DNA of 7,690 nt from Duncaniella sp. (lineage in GTDB: Bacteria > Bacteroidota > Bacteroidia > Bacteroidales > Muribaculaceae): the NCBI GenBank assembly GCA_022511285.1, contig JAFLRW010000006.1, forward strand, positions 19,562-27,251. Reading direction: 5' to 3'. Position numbers and translations under genes: made by a program. Each line of letters opens with the position of its first letter. Position 1 is the first letter of the stretch. Below are positions 6,041 through 7,690 of this stretch, piece by piece. The notes under the pieces are model-generated. The model worked only from the letters and a program-made list of their open reading frames with translations, was not told where the DNA came from and ran no database searches.

Positions 6041-7189
6041 ATGATTGATATGAAATATTTTTTAATTGCGACGCTTCTTCTGTTGGCGGCAGGCATAACT
6101 GTCGGCTGCCGGGGGAAAGAGGCGGTGTCTGCCCCCGAGGGGGATGCAATGTCTAATGAGTATGCTCGCGGTTTCAAGGTCACTACCCTACCCTCAGGTG
6201 TCAGACTGTTAGATATTTCCGACCCCGAAGGAGTGCAAAGCGAGGAGTTTCATTATGCTCTTGTGGCTCGGGGCAATGAGGCCGATGTGCCCGAGGGATA
6301 CACCGCTATCAGTGTGCCAATCCGAACCGCTGTGTGCATGACCTCGCTCCAGCTCTCCAACTTCATCCGCATGGGACTGCAGGAGGTGGTGACAGGCATC
6401 ACAAGCACACGCCATCTTAAAGACCCCATAATGCGCCGGCAACTCAAGTCGGGGCTCACTAAAAGGATTGGCATTGAGGGAAATTTTGACCGTGAGGTGA
6501 TTATGGCACTCAGCCCCGATGTGATATTGGTGAGTCCGTTCAAGCGCGGAGGATTTGAAGCCCTTCGCGATGCCGGAGCCCCCACAGTGCCACACCTTGG
6601 ATACAAGGAATTGACCCCCCTTGGCCAGGCTGAGTGGATTAAGGTCATTGGAATGCTCACAGGCCATGAACAGGAGGCGGCGGCGGCTTTTGACTCCATA
6701 GCTATCGCCTACAACGACCTGAAAACTCGCGTTGACTCAGCTATGGCCGCCGGAGCCCGGCGCCCGCGAGTGTTCAGCGGAGAGATGCGCGGCGGCAATT
6801 GGTATGCCGTCGGCGGTCACAGCTTCCTCGCCCGGCTGCTGAATGATGCCGGCGGAGAATATTTTCTGAAAGACAACACCGAGTCGGGCGGCGTGACTCT
6901 CGACTATGAAACGGTCTATGCCTCGGCCTCCGATGCCGACTACTGGCGCATAGTCAACAGCTATGACGGCAACTTTGATTATGAAGCCTTGCGAGCCTCC
7001 GATGGCCGATATGCCGACTTCAAGGCGTGGCGCAACGGAGGAGTGATTTACTGCAACATGACACGCGAGCCCTTCTATGAGCGTATGCCTGTGGAGCCAC
7101 ATCTCATCCTCGCCGACTTTATCAAAGTGTTCCACCCCTCACTGCTCCCTGACCACACCCCGGTCTACTACAAACTGCTTGCTAAGTGA
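6041..7189 (+). CDS. ABC transporter substrate-binding lipoprotein, iron-complex/cobalamin (BtuF/FhuD-like) type
   Basis: The 382-residue product resembles periplasmic-binding proteins of the TroA-like class (PF01497 type) that deliver iron chelates, haem or cobalamin to FecCD permeases. The N-terminus is a lipoprotein signal: basic start, LIATLLLLAAGI core, then TVGC with Cys23. The -3 residue (Thr) is a slightly unusual lipobox. Typical stretches follow: SNFIRMG, NFDREVIMALSPDVILVSPF (binding-protein 'PDVIL' strand, about 149-168), AGAPTVPHLGY, EWIKVIGML, YAVGGHSFLARLL and the ending LADFIKVFHPSLLPDH, which I associate with Bacteroidetes members. ATG 6050 (MKYF...) is an equally plausible start giving 379 residues; 6041 is given because it makes an ATGA overlap with a short upstream frame. 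A FecCD permease follows with a 4-base overlap, supporting a transport operon. The substrate cannot be decided: no TonB receptor or cobalamin riboswitch is visible here. Confidence 0.9.
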   Translation: MIDMKYFLIATLLLLAAGITVGCRGKEAVSAPEGDAMSNEYARGFKVTTLPSGVRLLDISDPEGVQSEEFHYALVARGNEADVPEGYTAISVPIRTAVCMTSLQLSNFIRMGLQEVVTGITSTRHLKDPIMRRQLKSGLTKRIGIEGNFDREVIMALSPDVILVSPFKRGGFEALRDAGAPTVPHLGYKELTPLGQAEWIKVIGMLTGHEQEAAAAFDSIAIAYNDLKTRVDSAMAAGARRPRVFSGEMRGGNWYAVGGHSFLARLLNDAGGEYFLKDNTESGGVTLDYETVYASASDADYWRIVNSYDGNFDYEALRASDGRYADFKAWRNGGVIYCNMTREPFYERMPVEPHLILADFIKVFHPSLLPDHTPVYYKLLAK

Positions 7190-7690
7190 ATGCCCTGAAG
7201 CTCAGCCTAATCGCCGCCAGCATCCTGCTGCTTTTTGCCCTCAACCTCACCCTTGGGAGTGTTGAGATAGCCGTAGCCGACGTGGTGCGTGTGCTTGCCG
7301 GCAACGGCAGCGAGGCCAATAGGGTGGCCGAAACCATCGTGCTGCGCTCGCGCCTTCCACAAGCCTTGACCGCCATAATGGCCGGCGCGGGGCTCGCCGT
7401 GAGCGGACTGCTGATGCAGACCGCCTTCCACAATCCGCTGGCCGGCCCCTCTGTGCTCGGCATCAGCTCCGGAGCAAGTCTCGGAGTGGCTTTCGTGGTG
7501 CTCCTCTCAGGGAGTGTCGGCGGAGTGGCGCTGAGCAGAATGGGGGCTGTAGGGAGTGTGGCGATGACGATTGCCGCCATCTGTGGCGCGCTGGCTATTA
7601 TGGGCTTGATTGCTTTCACCGCATCGCGGGTGAGGGGCAATGTGACGCTGCTGATAATGGGTGTGATGATTGGCTATATAGCCAACGCCG
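7186..7690 (+). CDS. FecCD-family ABC transporter permease (3' truncated by window)
   Basis: The first 168 residues of an inner-membrane permease that would pair with the preceding binding protein to import an iron chelate, haem or cobalamin; family members are usually 320-350 residues. The start is GTG at 7186, overlapping the upstream TGA as GTGA. The ATG at 7190 is out of frame and meets a stop after two codons. Residues 5-24 form a first hydrophobic segment. The FecCD signature follows: RSRLPQALTAIMAGAG (54-69), LAVSGLLMQTAFHNPLAGP (70-88) and VLGISSGASLG (90-100). RLPQ stands where RLPR is usual. Further hydrophobic segments lie at 101-117, 121-145 and 154 onward. An ATP-binding subunit (BtuD/FhuC-like) would be expected beyond the window. 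Confidence 0.93.
   Translation, partial: MNALKLSLIAASILLLFALNLTLGSVEIAVADVVRVLAGNGSEANRVAETIVLRSRLPQALTAIMAGAGLAVSGLLMQTAFHNPLAGPSVLGISSGASLGVAFVVLLSGSVGGVALSRMGAVGSVAMTIAAICGALAIMGLIAFTASRVRGNVTLLIMGVMIGYIANA

Overview
The window looks like a chromosomal segment from a gut-type Bacteroidales bacterium, possibly Muribaculaceae. Three things point there: promoters of the Bacteroidetes form TTTG-N19-21-TAnnTTTG, weak or absent Shine-Dalgarno sequences, and lipoproteins and membrane proteins of types familiar from Bacteroidetes. The placement is inferred from these features and was not searched.

Left part (1-1615): the window opens inside nifJ (pyruvate:ferredoxin/flavodoxin oxidoreductase), leaving its C-terminal 492 residues. 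A strong intrinsic terminator follows at 1529-1566. Its T-tract runs directly into a near-perfect Bacteroidetes promoter (1564-1595) for the next gene.

Middle (1616-4899): a 484-residue polytopic membrane protein of unknown function (+) converges on a RecD-like superfamily 1 helicase (-). Their 3' ends overlap by 38 bp. The helicase has a short-leader promoter at 4482-4513 that fixes its start at 4454. The 445-bp gap to the right holds that promoter, a possible second -7 box and an imperfect inverted repeat. I see no gene in it.

Right part (4900-7690): a small leucine-rich-repeat lipoprotein (-) carries an EF-hand-like loop and a 63-bp tandem DNA repeat. It is divergent from a putative operon (+) encoding a periplasmic metal-chelate (iron complex or cobalamin) binding lipoprotein and a FecCD-type permease, joined by a 4-base GTGA overlap. 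The permease runs off the window and an ATPase would be expected beyond it.

The 571-bp AT-rich divergent intergenic region contains no convincing gene but has marked secondary structure. A 48-nt hairpin and a roughly 129-nt multi-helix inverted repeat sit side by side at 5548-5728. They are the least explained part of the window and the best candidate for an undescribed structured RNA or repeat element. The protein-coding genes are otherwise ordinary housekeeping or accessory genes, and I do not see a defence or mobile system.
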